Shown here one piece after another: positions 6,101 to 6,734 of a stretch of 6,734 nucleotides of DNA; positions within the stretch are counted from its first letter, which is position 1; each line of letters starts with the position of its first letter. Origin of the DNA: Phycisphaerae bacterium (GTDB lineage: Bacteria > Planctomycetota > Phycisphaerae > UBA1845 > PWPN01); assembly GCA_026647385.1 (NCBI GenBank), contig JAPKGY010000165.1:1-6734 (forward strand). The letters run 5' to 3'. The notes under the pieces were generated by a model, which worked only from the letters and a program-made list of their open reading frames with translations, was not told the DNA's origin and ran no database searches. A program made the position numbers and the translations under genes.

Positions 6101-6734
6101 CGCCTCAAGAACAGCCTGGCCGACGGGCAAAAGGAGAAGCCCGGCGATAAGATCGCCCTGGCCGACGACCCCATCACCCGGACCATCATCGTGGCCGCCA
6201 GCAAGCCGAACTTCGAGGAGATTCAGCAGATCGTGGCCAAGCTCGACGTTCCCCCGGTGACCGAGGGACTGTTCCGCATTTTCCCGATCCGCAACGCGGA
6301 CATCAGCAAGGCCGAGAAGCTGATCGGCGACCTCTTCGACAAGGGGCTTTACACCGGATCGGCCGACAAGAAGAACCTGCCCGAGTCCGCCACGAAGGTC
6401 ACGATCGTCTCCGATCTGCGCAGCTCGTCGCTGATCGTCAGCGGCAGCCCCCAGAACCTCGCGATCGTCGAGCAGTTGCTCAAGGAGGTCGACCGCGAGG
6501 ACGTGCCGAGTCTGCCGGCGGGCGCGGCGTTTTTCACCATCCAGCACGCGGACGTCGTCAACGTCGCCGACCTCATGACCCAGATGTTCGAGGGCATGCA
6601 GAGCAGCATGAGCAGCGAGCAGAAGGACCAGTTGAACGTCAAAATCCTGCCCGATCCGCGCAGCCGGGTGGTGATCGTGGCCGGCACCAAGCTGGCCATC
6701 CGCAGGGCCGAGGAACTCATCGCCAAGCTCGACC
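3134..6734 (+). CDS. Giant exported protein of tandem secretin N-domain-like modules (3' end missing)
   Basis: The frame is open from ATG 3134 to the window edge, giving 1200 residues with no stop. Residues 1-15 (MLQSLVLLAAVAWGQ) look like a signal peptide, but without the usual Lys/Arg at the very start. Residues 16-75 are Pro/Ala/Thr/Gln-rich linker. Residues 86-116 form only the second half of a module (VTSDGTIVLYGDE, then a helix ending QMD). Complete modules follow at about 124-199, 200-278, 279-380 (with an inserted loop including NPDGTKRTLKD), 381-475 (inserted loop near PDVKRAATGLPGD), 476-556, 557-638, 639-719, 720-801, a repeat of that four-module set at 802-1127, and a thirteenth module at 1128-1200. 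Typical cores are PDTRSNSLIVAS and PDVRTNSLIIVA, with LDVPP linkers. This is the periplasmic ring-building fold of secretins. No barrel is seen, but one could lie beyond the edge. Family assignment is firm; function is inferred. It is a tandem paralogue of the upstream gene. Confidence 0.88.
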   Translation, partial: MLQSLVLLAAVAWGQTTQPTSVPPRSAVGTTQPAGQAAGPRVSVMATSMPSAVQALRRPVAAPAPTTSPAADVTDLGLGDLSGNPVDIEVTSDGTIVLYGDENDVAILEKFISQMDAERPVQARVEIFIIENGDARELAPKIQQLWDVAKKPVAGPMRAEDRMTIIPEPRSNSLMVAATAENMPEVEAIIRQIDEPTPGRTMQLEMIQLKNIKATEAEATLKDLLKSFQERRGAAHQIVTIKADPRSNALFINAPEADLKQIKQWIELLDVPPSPESGGVVKMAVFPLTKAKSSELIRALEGMLQANTDAAKGAVEQIRRLQTVVTNPDGTKRTLKDLNLDKPIKLLSDDGGNAVIAATVEENFEPLGELIRLLDAVPLGGEVAVNVFPLDHADVEAVAASLKDLFSQGQKLGDVPAKPDVKRAATGLPGDALSYNIGISTDKRTNTLIVSGKAEQLLLVKQIVKAMDVDKSYGKYAPKLVKLEHASVKSIADVVTKIADQRLAVLKQAVTPAVAERDKAVVIPDVRTNCLIVVATEEDYKEIAQLAKDLDGVEDDWLGQMRILNLVADLPAAEVATRIEDLWKRRAEIRKEGGLPEDKPVVIPDTRSNSLIVASSKDDYDAIESLVKKLMAQPVAPMAEIRLLEMKHNDVSKVSEIVSKLFEERLKISKIEGQKDMPTDRIVIVPDPLTRTMLIASSKANYDEVVKLVAKLDVPPTAEGVYKTFFVQYADPENAAKFLDEFFKQGLYTGADSKNIPEGLMKVTVVSDPRTRAIIISASPQNLAICESLLGQIDRKEVPTLFAPRIVKLEHADAKTIGDVVQKLIDQQNKIIEQTASKSAAEREKVMAFPDVRTNSLIIVAKDDVYESLASLVKRLDGAEEDWLGQIHIINLENLTASDMAKNIEELWKRRAEKRKEGGLPEDLPVVVPDTRSNALVVASSQSDFESIMGLVNKLEAQRLRPMSEIRLITIQHNDATKLADTIKQLWDERLKNSLADGQKEKPGDKIALADDPITRTIIVAASKPNFEEIQQIVAKLDVPPVTEGLFRIFPIRNADISKAEKLIGDLFDKGLYTGSADKKNLPESATKVTIVSDLRSSSLIVSGSPQNLAIVEQLLKEVDREDVPSLPAGAAFFTIQHADVVNVADLMTQMFEGMQSSMSSEQKDQLNVKILPDPRSRVVIVAGTKLAIRRAEELIAKLD
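4559..5536 (+). repeat. Higher-order repeat, copy 1 (four-module block)
   Basis: Encodes residues 476-801 of the second array protein, four modules in the order A (VKLEHA..., AERDKAV), B (DWLGQ just before and into the module, LWKRRAE, EGGLPED), C (EIRLLEMKHND, FEERLK, GQK) and D (GLYTG, ASPQNLAI, ending VPTL). It is followed directly by copy 2, with which it lines up over its whole length at a 978-bp offset. The best conserved part is module B, where TGGAAGCGCCGGGCCGAG (4880-4897) is identical at 5855-5872. Confidence 0.85.
5537..6514 (+). repeat. Higher-order repeat, copy 2 (four-module block)
   Basis: Encodes residues 802-1127, with the same module order as copy 1 and matching landmarks: VKLEHA at 5552 against 4574, WLGQ at 5780 against 4802, and DR(K/E)(E/D)VP at 6491 against 5513, all 978 bp apart. 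A one-codon deletion early in module B (offset 975) is cancelled by a one-codon insertion just after GLYTG in module D. Module B matches copy 1 at about 57 of 88 residues by hand count; the other modules are less alike. The module that follows (from 6515) does not continue the block as a third close copy, since it starts FFTIQHAD and lacks the landmarks of module A. Confidence 0.85.

Noticed and set aside
3155..6547. Reverse-strand open frame of 1130 codons
   Set aside because: It is in exact codon register with the forward module-array gene (each antisense codon is the complement of a sense codon). It stays open only because the GC-rich sense strand avoids TTA, CTA and TCA. Its translation is Asp/Leu/Val/Arg-rich without any domain, while the forward frame shows regular, recognisable modules.

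Overview
The window is GC-rich (by eye above 60 % G+C). It is almost entirely filled by two very long, same-strand genes for tandem arrays of secretin N-domain-like modules (the beta-alpha-beta-beta-alpha ring-building fold of the periplasmic part of GspD/PilQ-type secretins). Each module of about 70-100 residues has the same plan: a strand ending in a motif such as YADA or EHAD, an amphipathic helix, a variable charged loop, a strand pair around D-x-R/T-T-N-S-L-I-V, and a helix ending in L-D or I-D followed by a Pro-rich linker. Many-module proteins of this kind on GC-rich sequence suggest a planctomycete or PVC-type bacterium, probably from a metagenome. That placement is an inference from protein style; no marker gene is present.

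Layout: positions 1 to about 110 encode, in frame 1, a piece of a class I/II PLP-dependent aminotransferase. It stops matching abruptly around 105-120, where a secretin-like frame (frame 3) takes over. This is probably a chimeric join or a rearrangement breakpoint. From about 111 to 2771 runs the 3' part of the first module-array gene: a half module, about ten complete modules and a final half module, ending at a TGA without any secretin beta-barrel. From 2772 to 3133 is a 362-bp intergenic region with two similar palindromes (2857-2878 and 2877-2912), a possible folded leader (3004-3060) and a good Shine-Dalgarno sequence (3120-3124).

From 3134 to the right edge runs a second, larger array gene (at least 1200 residues, 3' end outside the window). 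It has a signal-peptide-like start, a Pro/Ala/Thr-rich linker, a half module and at least 13 modules. Modules 5-8 and 9-12 are two copies of one four-module block with a period of exactly 978 bp (326 codons). A reverse-strand reading frame of 1130 codons lies over this gene but is only a codon-register shadow.

How they may work together: the two products look like tandem paralogues exported to the periplasm. They could build stacked rings or an extended periplasmic scaffold or tube. The first lacks a pore domain. Whether the second carries one beyond the window cannot be seen. No pilus, type II secretion, ATPase or pseudopilin gene is in the window to fix the pathway.
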